Shown piece after piece: positions 44,516 through 52,614 of a stretch of 64,000 bases of DNA. This stretch comes from Mesorhizobium sp. Z1-4. Lineage in GTDB: Bacteria > Pseudomonadota > Alphaproteobacteria > Rhizobiales > Rhizobiaceae. The position numbers and the translations under genes were made by a program. Below the pieces are notes generated by a model that saw only the letters and a program-made list of their open reading frames with translations, searched no databases and had not been told where the DNA came from. How positions within the stretch are numbered: position 1 is the stretch's first letter; each line of letters starts with the position of its first letter. The stretch spans positions 372,373 through 436,372 of the forward strand of contig NZ_RCIO01000003.1 of NCBI RefSeq assembly GCF_004000235.1, read 5' to 3'.

Positions 44516-44788
44516 AAGGTCCTAGTTATGTGCGCCTCGAATCAGCGCCGATAGTGCCATGCGCCGGGCTGCAACGCGAGTGATCGCGGGGTGCCGGTTG
44601 CCGTCAATTCGGTCAAGTTTTCAGCAAATGCAAGATCATGCGTAGCGGGCTGGATAACTACGCCTGAAGATCAAACCTCGAGACCGGGCCCGGATTTCGG
44701 ATTTCGTTAGGAATCGGCGCCAAGGTTACCCCGACGCGAGCCGGCATTTTTGTTGTCGGCGTTGGGCGCGGGAGGCTGGGGGCAGCTT

Positions 44789-45703
44789 TTGAAGCGAAAA
44801 CTTGTAACCATGGTCGGCATTGCCGGCGTGTTTGGCGCGCTGTCAATCTTCGCTGCGGATATGTGGCTGCGAAGTGCGGCAGAAACACGGGTGGAGACCG
44901 TCAAGGTATCCTCCATTGTGCCGCTGCCCGAGCCGGCGGTCGAGTTCAACACGATCGTTGTGGCCAAAGAGCGGCTGCGCTTTGGCGAGCCGATCTCAGC
45001 TGACCGGCTTGAGGAAATCCCCTGGCCGCAGGACCAACTTCCCGAGGGCGCGTTCGCCAAGATCAGTGCGGCGACAGCCGTTCCCGGCCGATTGGTGCTC
45101 TCACCGATCGAAGCCAAGGAACCCTTGCTGCTCGCCAAGCTGTCCGGCCCTAACGGCCGCGCAACGCTCTCCAACCTGCTTTCGCCAGGTATGCGCGCGG
45201 TTACCATCCGCATAGACGAGATTGCAGGTGTCGGTGGCTTTGTGGCACCGGGCGACCGTGTCGACGTCGTGCTGACGCGAGACGCCGGGGCGATCCAGGA
45301 AGTGCAGGGCGCGGCACAGGGTGCAAGCGGCTCGACCATCGCCGCCGAGATCGTGGTTCAGAACGCCAAGGTTTTGACCGTCGGGCAGGGCATGGACGAA
45401 CGCCAGACCGCTCCGCAAGTCGCAAATTCCGTGACACTTGAGGTGACGCCGGCCGACGCCAACCGCATCGCTCTTGCCCGCAATATCGGTGCGCTCTCGC
45501 TCTCGCTGCGCTCGGCGGGCGAGGGTGGTCCGGGCGCTAACGGCGTGACAACGCTCTCCTCCTTCGGCGGCACAGCCGCGGGCGAAGGAGAGCCGCAGTC
45601 GCTTTTCCAGATCGAGCCGGAACGCCGCTACACCACCGTGATCGTAACCCGCGGCCTTGAGCCGGAAAGTTATCAGGTTGTGTCTCCCAAGGGTGACGAA
45701 TGA
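44789..45703 (+). CDS. cpaB: Flp pilus assembly protein CpaB/RcpC
   Basis: A 304-residue protein from the TTG at 44789, with GGGGGCAG just upstream; an ATG at 44810 is the alternative. A membrane helix (about 8-25) is followed by a SAF domain (about 40-105, VVAKERLRFGEPISADRLEE) and the RcpC region containing AVTIRIDEIAGVGGFVAPGDRVDVVL. It is a periplasmic part of the Tad secretion channel. It opens the cpa/tad cluster after 273 bases that hold only an imperfect promoter-like region and a 6-base inverted repeat (44640-44663). Confidence 0.92.
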   Translation: MKRKLVTMVGIAGVFGALSIFAADMWLRSAAETRVETVKVSSIVPLPEPAVEFNTIVVAKERLRFGEPISADRLEEIPWPQDQLPEGAFAKISAATAVPGRLVLSPIEAKEPLLLAKLSGPNGRATLSNLLSPGMRAVTIRIDEIAGVGGFVAPGDRVDVVLTRDAGAIQEVQGAAQGASGSTIAAEIVVQNAKVLTVGQGMDERQTAPQVANSVTLEVTPADANRIALARNIGALSLSLRSAGEGGPGANGVTTLSSFGGTAAGEGEPQSLFQIEPERRYTTVIVTRGLEPESYQVVSPKGDE

Positions 45704-47130
45704 TGCGAACCCCAGCAAAAACCGAAACCGCCGACACGCTCGGCTTCCATGTCATGCTGACCTTCGCGCGCTTGATTGTCTTCACACTGGTCATGGCCGG
45801 GCTGGCTGCAACGGTGCCGCCGCAGGCACATGCGCAGGTGATCGACGTCTCCAGCGGGCGGAATGTCACGGTGAAGGTTGCAAAGGGCAAACCGCGCACC
45901 GTGCGCACCAGCGTGCCGTTCTATGAAATCGTCATAGGCGACCCCGAAGTCGCCAACGTTAATCCGCTCACCGACCGTTCGTTTTATGTGCTTGGTAACG
46001 AGCTCGGTACCACTGGCATCGCTCTGTTCGACGAGAACAAGCAACTCGTCGGAACACTCGACATCGAGGTCACGCTCGACACCGACCGCCTGGCCAACAC
46101 GATCAAGGAAGCGGTGCCGGGCAATAACATCAAGGTCGGCTCTGCGAATGGGCGGCTTGTGCTGTCAGGCGAAGCCAACGATTCCCAGGCAGCCGAAAAG
46201 GCCAAGGACATCGCCAAGCGGTTTTCCGGCGAGGAAGAGATCATCAATTCGGTGAACATCACTTCCTCGCAGCAGGTGCAGCTCAATGTGCGCTTCGTCG
46301 AGATCAATCGCCAGGTCGGTCAGGAGCTCGGAACGCAAATCAGCGCGCAGTACTCGTTCGGCGGGTCGAGCGTCGGGTTCAACACAAACCCGCAATCGTC
46401 TTCGAACGCACCGGCCGGCGCGATTATTTCGCGACTTACAACAGGCGGGTTGACGGTCGACATGGCACTCAGGGCGCTGGAGGACCGTGGCGTGGCGCGG
46501 CGGCTGGCCGAACCGAATCTGATCGCACGCTCGGGCGAGACGGCGAGCTTTCTGGCCGGCGGCGAGTTTCCCATTCCGGTTGCCAGCAAGGAAAACACGA
46601 TCACGGTCGAGTACAAGCAATATGGTGTCAGCCTCGAGTTCACGCCAACCGTGCTGGCCGACGGGCTGATCAGTCTCGACATCGCGCCCGAAGTCTCGTC
46701 GGTCGACACCTCGGCATCCTATCAGGTCGGTAACCTGGCCATTCCTGGTTTCGTGGTGCGGCGAGCGCGCACGATGGTCGACCTGAAGAGCGGCCAGAGC
46801 TTCATGATTGCCGGTCTGCTGCAGAGCCAGAACGACACCGGCACACAAAGGCTGCCGGGTCTCGGCAAGCTGCCTGTGCTCGGCAATCTGTTCTCGTCCA
46901 AGGCCTATCAGCGCCGCGAAACCGATCTAGTGATCATAATCACGCCCTATCTGGTGCAGCCCATCGACCCGTCGAAAAAGGTGCGCACGCCGATGGACGA
47001 CACCAAGGCGCCGAAGCCGCTCGATTACTTTCTGGGTGAGCGCGACGAACTGCGCGTCTCGCAACTGAACGGCAGCAGCGCTCCGGCCAAGCCGGCACGC
47101 GGCTACGGCCACTATCTCGAACTCAACTAG
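45700..47130 (+). CDS. cpaC: Tad secretin CpaC/RcpA
   Basis: A 476-residue secretin that forms the outer-membrane channel of the Flp pilus. A late signal peptide (VFTLVMAGLAATVPPQAHAQ) is followed by an N-terminal pilus-type domain (50-125), a BON-like region (130-195) and the secretin domain (about 225-435), which contains VRRARTMVDLKSGQSFMIAGLL and LGKLPVLGNLFSS. ATGATG at 45700-45705 overlaps the cpaB stop, so coupling is likely. Confidence 0.95.
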   Translation: MMRTPAKTETADTLGFHVMLTFARLIVFTLVMAGLAATVPPQAHAQVIDVSSGRNVTVKVAKGKPRTVRTSVPFYEIVIGDPEVANVNPLTDRSFYVLGNELGTTGIALFDENKQLVGTLDIEVTLDTDRLANTIKEAVPGNNIKVGSANGRLVLSGEANDSQAAEKAKDIAKRFSGEEEIINSVNITSSQQVQLNVRFVEINRQVGQELGTQISAQYSFGGSSVGFNTNPQSSSNAPAGAIISRLTTGGLTVDMALRALEDRGVARRLAEPNLIARSGETASFLAGGEFPIPVASKENTITVEYKQYGVSLEFTPTVLADGLISLDIAPEVSSVDTSASYQVGNLAIPGFVVRRARTMVDLKSGQSFMIAGLLQSQNDTGTQRLPGLGKLPVLGNLFSSKAYQRRETDLVIIITPYLVQPIDPSKKVRTPMDDTKAPKPLDYFLGERDELRVSQLNGSSAPAKPARGYGHYLELN

Positions 47131-47140
47131 GGGGGGTGCC

Positions 47141-47404
47141 ATGCGTTTCTTGGCAGCAGGTCTCTTCGCATGCGCGCTCGCACCGGCACTTGCAGGCTGC
47201 TCGACGAGTGAAACCATGCACCACGAGGGTGTCACCAGCTATGCAGGCGACGCGATGAGGGCCAACACCGTCCTGCAGATGGTCGACCCCTGGCAATACG
47301 GCGTTCAGGACACAGACCTCGAAACGCCGGCCGAGCGGCCGTGGCGCAAAGCCGCAAGCGCCGATACGGGTGGCGGCGACACCTCCGGCGATACCAAACC
47401 CTGA
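47141..47404 (+). CDS. Short lipoprotein in the CpaD position
   Basis: An 87-residue protein with a lipobox ALAGC (Cys20). It occupies the place where CpaD, a lipoprotein of about 200 or more residues, is normally found in rhizobial cpa clusters. The mature part is about 67 residues and contains VDPWQYGVQDTDLETPAERPW; it lacks CpaD's usual length. No frameshift or second half is visible in the 9 bases before cpaE, so it looks like a genuine short protein, perhaps a pilotin for the secretin. The function is inference from position. Confidence 0.75.
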   Translation: MRFLAAGLFACALAPALAGCSTSETMHHEGVTSYAGDAMRANTVLQMVDPWQYGVQDTDLETPAERPWRKAASADTGGGDTSGDTKP

Positions 47405-47413
47405 GATTTTCTG

Positions 47414-48616
47414 ATGAACGACGAAAAGAAGCCCAGCCGCATCGTGCTCGTATCGCCCGATACGGCATTTGCCCGCGAGACCCAGACCGCGTTTGCGGTT
47501 TCGGACCGGATCAGCCTTGAGGTGATCGCTTCACCGGTAACCGAGCTGCGCGGCGAACTGCAAGGCACCGACAGCGCAGCCGTTATCATCGACATGGATG
47601 CGGCCAAGCTCGACGAGATCGAGGCGCTGCAGCGGGTGATGCGCCGCATGGAAGGGCGTGCCCCGGTCATCGTCGTGACACGCGAATTCGACGCCGCGGC
47701 AGTGCGCATCCTCGTCCAGCTTCAAGTTGCGGACTTTCTGGTGAAGCCGATTGGCACCGCCGATCTGGTGCGCTCATGCATCCGGGTGTTGCAGGGACCG
47801 GGGCGCGAGACCGGCCAGGAAGCGCAGATCTATACGTTCATGCCGGCTGCAGGCGGGGTGGGCAACACCACGCTCGCGGTGGAGACCGCGTTTCAGTTGC
47901 ACCGCTCGATCACGCGCGGCGCCTCCACCTGCGTGGTCGATCTCAATCTCCAGCAGGGCGCCTGCGCGGAATATCTCGATCTTGAACCGCGGTTCGATAT
48001 CAACGAAATCGAAAACCGGCCGGAGCGGCTGGACCGGCAATTGCTGGATGTGATGTTGTCCAAGCATGAAAGCGGGCTGTGCGTTTTGGCTGCACCCGTG
48101 AAGCCCACCGAGATGCGGACCTTCGACACCGATCTGGTGATCCGCATGCTCGACCTGGTGTCGGCCTATTTCGACAACGTCGTTATCGACATGCCGCGCA
48201 CCTGGTTTCCGTGGACGGAAACGCTGCTTCTGGGCAGCAACAAGCTTTACATCGTTTCGGAAATGACCGTGCCTTGCCTGCGGCAGACGCAACGTCTGGT
48301 GAACGCCATCGCGGATATGACGCAGAAGCAGGTGAAACCGGCCGTCATCGTCAACCGCTTCGAGCAGCGGCGCTTCGACAGCGGTATCAAGCAGGCCGAT
48401 GTCGAGGACATTCTCGGCGAGCATTTCGCCGGCGGCATCGCCAACAACTACAAGCTGGTGCGCGAGGCAGTGGATCGCGGCGTGCCGCTGCACGAGGTCG
48501 ATTCCGACGCGAATGTGATCCGCGACCTGAAGCGCATCATCCTGCCGGACGAAGAGACGGCGCAGACCGGCAAGCGCTCCCTGTTCGGTCTCGTTCCGCT
48601 GAGGAAATCGGCATGA
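47414..48616 (+). CDS. cpaE: Pilus assembly ATPase-like protein CpaE/TadZ
   Basis: A 400-residue protein with an N-terminal pseudo-receiver domain (8-125; Asp60 in VIIDMD) and a MinD/ParA-like domain (138-385). The deviant Walker A reads PAAGGVGNTT at 144-153. Both the signature lysine (Ala146) and the P-loop lysine (Asn151) are missing, so ATP hydrolysis of the ParA kind is doubtful. TadZ proteins localise the Tad machine at the pole. It is 9 bases after the short lipoprotein gene, and its stop overlaps the cpaF start as ATGA. Confidence 0.93.
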   Translation: MNDEKKPSRIVLVSPDTAFARETQTAFAVSDRISLEVIASPVTELRGELQGTDSAAVIIDMDAAKLDEIEALQRVMRRMEGRAPVIVVTREFDAAAVRILVQLQVADFLVKPIGTADLVRSCIRVLQGPGRETGQEAQIYTFMPAAGGVGNTTLAVETAFQLHRSITRGASTCVVDLNLQQGACAEYLDLEPRFDINEIENRPERLDRQLLDVMLSKHESGLCVLAAPVKPTEMRTFDTDLVIRMLDLVSAYFDNVVIDMPRTWFPWTETLLLGSNKLYIVSEMTVPCLRQTQRLVNAIADMTQKQVKPAVIVNRFEQRRFDSGIKQADVEDILGEHFAGGIANNYKLVREAVDRGVPLHEVDSDANVIRDLKRIILPDEETAQTGKRSLFGLVPLRKSA

Positions 48617-50040
48617 GCAACCGGTTCTCGACACTGCGCGAACGTCCTACGCCGCCGCCCTCAGCCGTTGCGATGGCGGAGCGGCCGTCCAACGATGCGG
48701 GCGCCGTGACCATCCCGTTGACGCGTCACACGCAAGCGCAGGCGCCGGTCCAGAAGGACAAAGCCAACGATCGTGTCGTCGATGCCCGCGTGCGGCTTCA
48801 CCGCATGCTGATCGAAGAGATCAACCTGATCGCACTTGAAAAGCTGCCGCGGGACGAGATGCGACGTCAGGTCCATGAGTTCGTGTCTGAAAAGACCCGG
48901 GCAGAGCGCCTTGCGATCAACGTTGCCGAGCTCGACGCGCTGGTGGACGACATCGTGGACGAGATGGTCGGCCTTGGCCCGCTCGAACCGCTGCTCAAGG
49001 ATCCCTCCATCAACGACATCCTGATCAACGGCCACGAAAACTGTTTCGTGGAACGCAAGGGCAAGCTGCAGCAGGTGCATGTGCCGTTCAAGGACGAGGC
49101 ACATCTGCTGCGGATCATCGCAAAGATCGTCGCGGCGGTCGGGCGGCGCGTGGACGAGTCCCAGCCGATGGTCGATGCGCGCATGCTGGATGGCTCGCGC
49201 TTCAACGCCGCCATCCGCCCGGTGGGTGTGGACGGCCCGCTGGTTTCAATCCGCAAATTCTCCACCAACAAGCTTGCATTGCACAAGCTGGTCGAATTCG
49301 GTGCCTTGACCAAGGAGATGGCGGAGGTGCTGGCTGCGGCCGTGCATGCCCGCAAGACGACGATCATTTCGGGCGGCACGGGCACCGGCAAGACGACCAT
49401 GCTCAACGCGCTCTCGGCCTTCATCCCCAAAGACGAGCGGCTGATCACCATCGAGGACGCGGCAGAACTGCAACTTCAGCAACCGCATGTGGCGCGCATG
49501 GAAACCAGGCCCGCCAACATTGAAGGCCATGGCGAGATACGCCAGCGCGACCTCGTCAAGAATGCGCTGCGCATGCGTCCCGACCGCGTGATCCTGGGTG
49601 AGTGCCGCGGCGAAGAAGCGTTCGACATGCTGCAGGCGATGAACACCGGCCATGAGGGCTCGATGGCGACGATCCATGCCAACACGCCGCGCGATGCCAT
49701 CGGCCGTCTGGAGCAGATGCTCGGCATGACCGGAATGCCGATGACCGTGGCCTCGATCCGCAGTCAGATTTCAAGCGCGCTGGACCTCATCGTGCAGCTG
49801 ACACGCCTTTCCGATGGCCGCCGCAAGGTGACCAGCGTTGCGGAAGTGACTGGCATGGAAGGCGATGTGATCCAGATGCAGGAGATATTCCGCTTCGCAC
49901 GCACCGGGACGGACTCCGACGGCACGGTGCTCGGCCATTTCGAGGCGACCGGCATGCGCCCGCGCTTCCTGGACGACATGAAGGCGATGGGAATCGAGTT
50001 TCCAGGCCGCTATTTCGAACCCGACCGGCCGCTGGAATAG
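48613..50040 (+). CDS. cpaF: Tad secretion ATPase CpaF/TadA
   Basis: A 475-residue hexameric secretion ATPase that powers Flp pilus extension and retraction. Walker A is GGTGTGKTT at 254-262 (Lys260); [32 protein letters not shown] and [17 protein letters not shown] are the Asp box, Walker B and His box. The ATG at 48613 overlaps the cpaE stop; a longer in-frame opening inside cpaE is a shadow. Confidence 0.96.
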   Translation: MSNRFSTLRERPTPPPSAVAMAERPSNDAGAVTIPLTRHTQAQAPVQKDKANDRVVDARVRLHRMLIEEINLIALEKLPRDEMRRQVHEFVSEKTRAERLAINVAELDALVDDIVDEMVGLGPLEPLLKDPSINDILINGHENCFVERKGKLQQVHVPFKDEAHLLRIIAKIVAAVGRRVDESQPMVDARMLDGSRFNAAIRPVGVDGPLVSIRKFSTNKLALHKLVEFGALTKEMAEVLAAAVHARKTTIISGGTGTGKTTMLNALSAFIPKDERLITIEDAAELQLQQPHVARMETRPANIEGHGEIRQRDLVKNALRMRPDRVILGECRGEEAFDMLQAMNTGHEGSMATIHANTPRDAIGRLEQMLGMTGMPMTVASIRSQISSALDLIVQLTRLSDGRRKVTSVAEVTGMEGDVIQMQEIFRFARTGTDSDGTVLGHFEATGMRPRFLDDMKAMGIEFPGRYFEPDRPLE

Positions 50041-50045
50041 ACCGA

Positions 50046-51011
50046 ATGTTTGACGCCTTCGGCATGATCTGGATTGTCTATGGCGCAGCCGCGCTGACGG
50101 GCATCATGATCGCTGAAGCGATCTATCTGCTCTATTCGGGGACGCGCGAAAAGCGGCAGGCGATCAACCGCCGCATGAAGCTCAAGGAAAAGAAGCTTTC
50201 GCAGGAGCAGGTGCTTATCCAGCTTCGCAAAGAGCGCGGCGTGGAAAAAGGCCATAGCGCTTTCTCGGTGCAGGGACTGCGTGCTCTGCGTACTCAGTCC
50301 GGCCTGACGATGCCGCTGCCTCGCTTTTTGATGATCACCACTGGATTGGCGTTTGCCGGCGGTTTTGCGGGCATTCTGATTGGCCTTTCGCCGCTCATCG
50401 CGGCGGGGCTGGTGGTCGCGCTTTGCCCGTTGCTGCCAGTGATGGCGATGCGGTCAATGCGCAAGCGGCGACACAAGAAGTTCGGCATCCAGTTGCCGGA
50501 AGCGCTGGAACTCATTACCCGCAGCCTGAAGGCGGGTCACCCGGTTCCGGTTGCCATTTCGATGGTGGCGCGCGAGATGCCGGACCCGATCGGCACCGAG
50601 TTCGGCCTCGTCGCCGACGAAGTGACTTACGGCTCCGACCTCGTTTCGGCGCTTGGAACGATGTTCGAGCGCGTCGGGCACGAAGACCTGCCGCTTTTCG
50701 TTACCGCCGTCTCCATCCAGAGCACGACTGGCGGCAATCTGCGCGAAATTCTCGATGGTCTTTCGCGCGTCATCCGCGAGCGCGGCAAGCTGCGGCGCAA
50801 GGTGCGCGCGATTTCAACCGAAGGCCGCATCTCGGCCTATATTCTGAGCGCCGTGCCGGTGCTTCTGATGGTCGGACTGATGGTGCTGATGCCGCAGTTC
50901 TATGGCGGCGTTTGGGACAAATCGATGACCTGGTACATGCTCGGCGGGTCAGTCGGCTGGCTGCTTCTGGGCAACGCGATGATGTTCAAGATGGCGAATT
51001 TCAGGTTCTGA
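50046..51011 (+). CDS. tadB: Flp pilus platform protein TadB
   Basis: A 321-residue inner-membrane protein with four predicted helices (about 8-28, 90-112, 116-135 and 265-320) and a T2SS-F cytoplasmic domain containing LPEALELITRSLKAGHPVP and VSIQSTTGGNLREILDGLS. It anchors the CpaF ATPase. It starts 5 bases after cpaF. Confidence 0.95.
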   Translation: MFDAFGMIWIVYGAAALTGIMIAEAIYLLYSGTREKRQAINRRMKLKEKKLSQEQVLIQLRKERGVEKGHSAFSVQGLRALRTQSGLTMPLPRFLMITTGLAFAGGFAGILIGLSPLIAAGLVVALCPLLPVMAMRSMRKRRHKKFGIQLPEALELITRSLKAGHPVPVAISMVAREMPDPIGTEFGLVADEVTYGSDLVSALGTMFERVGHEDLPLFVTAVSIQSTTGGNLREILDGLSRVIRERGKLRRKVRAISTEGRISAYILSAVPVLLMVGLMVLMPQFYGGVWDKSMTWYMLGGSVGWLLLGNAMMFKMANFRF

Positions 51012-51012
51012 C

Positions 51013-51972
51013 ATGGCCGATTTCGTCACCCTTTTCGCCTCAGGCGGCACGTCATATCTGATGCCGGCGGCTCTGCTTTTGCTCGTGCTGGGCGGAGCGG
51101 CACTCGCCTGGCCGGCGCTGACTGGCGGCGAGGCGCGCGCCGACATGAAGCGGCGTCTCAAGGTGGAAAGCGGGCCGGCCAACACGCCGGCGGCCGCAGC
51201 GCGCCGCAACCCGGATGCAGTGCGGGCTCGCGCTGCGCGCACGGCGCAGGATTTCTATGCCAAGTCCGATCCCGAGAATGTCGCACGGCTCAGAATGAAG
51301 CTGATCCGTGCCGGCTATCTCGATCCCGGCGCTGTCGGCATGTTCTTTCTCATCCGCTTCGTTTCGCTTGGCGCCTGCGCGGCTGCGGCTTTCATCGTAG
51401 TCATCATATTCGGTGGCGATTCATCTGCCATGAGCCGCTGGATGTTTGTCGGATTGCTCGGTTCGGCCGGATATTTTCTGCCCGGCCTTGCGTTGTCGCG
51501 GCTGGTTTCGGGGCGCATGCGGGAATACCGCAACGGTTTTCCCGACTTCATGGACCTGATGATCGTGTGCTCCGATGCGGGCATGAGCATGGAAGCGTCG
51601 ATCGAACGCGTGTCACGCGAACTTCAGCTCACTTACCCTGCGCTGGCGCAGAACCTGCAGCTCGTGTCTATCGAGCTCAGGGCAGGGCGCAGCCTCGACG
51701 ATTCACTCAAGTCGCTCGCCGACCGGCTGAGCCTGGAAGAAGTGCGCTCTTTCGCGACGCTGCTGCAGCAGTCGCGCGAACTCGGCACCAGTCTCTCAGG
51801 TGCGCTGCGGGTGTTCTCCGACGAGATGCGTCACAAACGCATGTCGATGGCGGAAGAAAAGGCTCACGCGCTGCCGGCGAAAATGTCGGTGCCGGTGACG
51901 GTGTGCATCCTGCCGGTCGTGATGATGGTCGCCATCATCCCGGTTATCGTGAAGATGACCGGCGCCGAATGA
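51013..51972 (+). CDS. tadC: Flp pilus platform protein TadC
   Basis: A 319-residue partner of TadB, with a first helix (about 15-35), further helices near 110-160 and the C-terminus, and the T2SS-F domain containing GFPDFMDLMIVCSDAGMSME and FATLLQQSRELGTSLSGALR. It begins one base after the tadB stop. Its end marks the end of the tightly packed cpaB-tadC block. Confidence 0.95.
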   Translation: MADFVTLFASGGTSYLMPAALLLLVLGGAALAWPALTGGEARADMKRRLKVESGPANTPAAAARRNPDAVRARAARTAQDFYAKSDPENVARLRMKLIRAGYLDPGAVGMFFLIRFVSLGACAAAAFIVVIIFGGDSSAMSRWMFVGLLGSAGYFLPGLALSRLVSGRMREYRNGFPDFMDLMIVCSDAGMSMEASIERVSRELQLTYPALAQNLQLVSIELRAGRSLDDSLKSLADRLSLEEVRSFATLLQQSRELGTSLSGALRVFSDEMRHKRMSMAEEKAHALPAKMSVPVTVCILPVVMMVAIIPVIVKMTGAE

Positions 51973-52024
51973 GCCTGTTCGTCCAATTTATTGATATTGA
52001 ACGATAAAACTTCCTGAAACTCGA

Positions 52025-52034
52025 TCAAATTTGA
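52025..52034. promoter_or_regulatory. AT-rich palindrome upstream of the TadD-like gene
   Basis: TCAAATTTGA is a perfect 10-base palindrome in the 149-base gap between tadC and the TadD-like lipoprotein gene. The gap is AT-rich compared with its surroundings, so it probably holds a separate promoter. The palindrome alone is weak evidence of an operator. Confidence 0.25.
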
Positions 52035-52121
52035 GCGAAGTCGCCCACCTGTCCTTAAATCGGGTCTGCTAGACAGGTTGGGTAGCCGCCACAGATGCGG
52101 CTTGGGCGAGAGGGGATCATC

Positions 52122-52583
52122 ATGAAGCGCATATTGGCGCTCGCCACCATTGCCGTGTCGCTGGCACTCGCAGGCTGTCAGTCGTCGTCGATAGACACCA
52201 TGCAGACGACCGCGCTCGGGCAGTCGCGCGACCCTGCCGCTGCCGACCTTGCGACGGGCAAGAAGCAGTTCGAGGACGGCAATTTCGGCCTCGCCGAACA
52301 GCATTTCCGCAAGGCGGTGGAGCTGCGCGCAACGAGCGCGGAGGCCTGGATGGGACTTGCCGCTGCCTACGATCAGCTTGGTCGGTTCGATTTTGCCGAC
52401 AGGGCCTACGAGCAGGTTCTGAGCCTGGTTGGCCGCCGGCCACAAGTCGTCAACAATATGGGCTATTCGCACTATCTGCGTGGCGACCGCAAAAAGGCGA
52501 AAAAGCTGCTTCTCGAAGCGCGCGACGGGCTGGAAGACAAATCCATCGTCGATGCCAATCTGGCACTGCTGAAGAAGGCCTGA
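52122..52583 (+). CDS. tadD: TadD-like TPR lipoprotein
   Basis: A 153-residue protein with the lipobox LALAGC (cysteine at about residue 19) and about three TPR units (GKKQFEDGNFGLAEQHFRKA, AWMGLAAAYDQLGRFDFADR and VVNNMGYSHYLRGDRKKAKK). TadD lipoproteins of this kind help assemble the Tad secretin. GAGAGGGG precedes the ATG at 52122. The larger open frame to 52095 has no ribosome site. Confidence 0.85.
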   Translation: MKRILALATIAVSLALAGCQSSSIDTMQTTALGQSRDPAAADLATGKKQFEDGNFGLAEQHFRKAVELRATSAEAWMGLAAAYDQLGRFDFADRAYEQVLSLVGRRPQVVNNMGYSHYLRGDRKKAKKLLLEARDGLEDKSIVDANLALLKKA

Positions 52584-52614
52584 CGACAGCAGCGCGGCCG
52601 CCAGACCAATTCAG

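Noticed and set aside
44640-44663. CtrA-type sites for the pilus operon
   Set aside because: No TTAA-N7-TTAA pattern could be found by eye in this gap.
44516-44788. A small RNA or tRNA in the parE-cpaB gap
   Set aside because: No cloverleaf, and the only inverted repeat (GCGTAG/CTACGC at 44640-44663) is too short to stand alone.
47141-47413. CpaD broken by a frameshift
   Set aside because: The short lipoprotein ends in a normal stop 9 bases before cpaE; no second half of CpaD is found in any frame.
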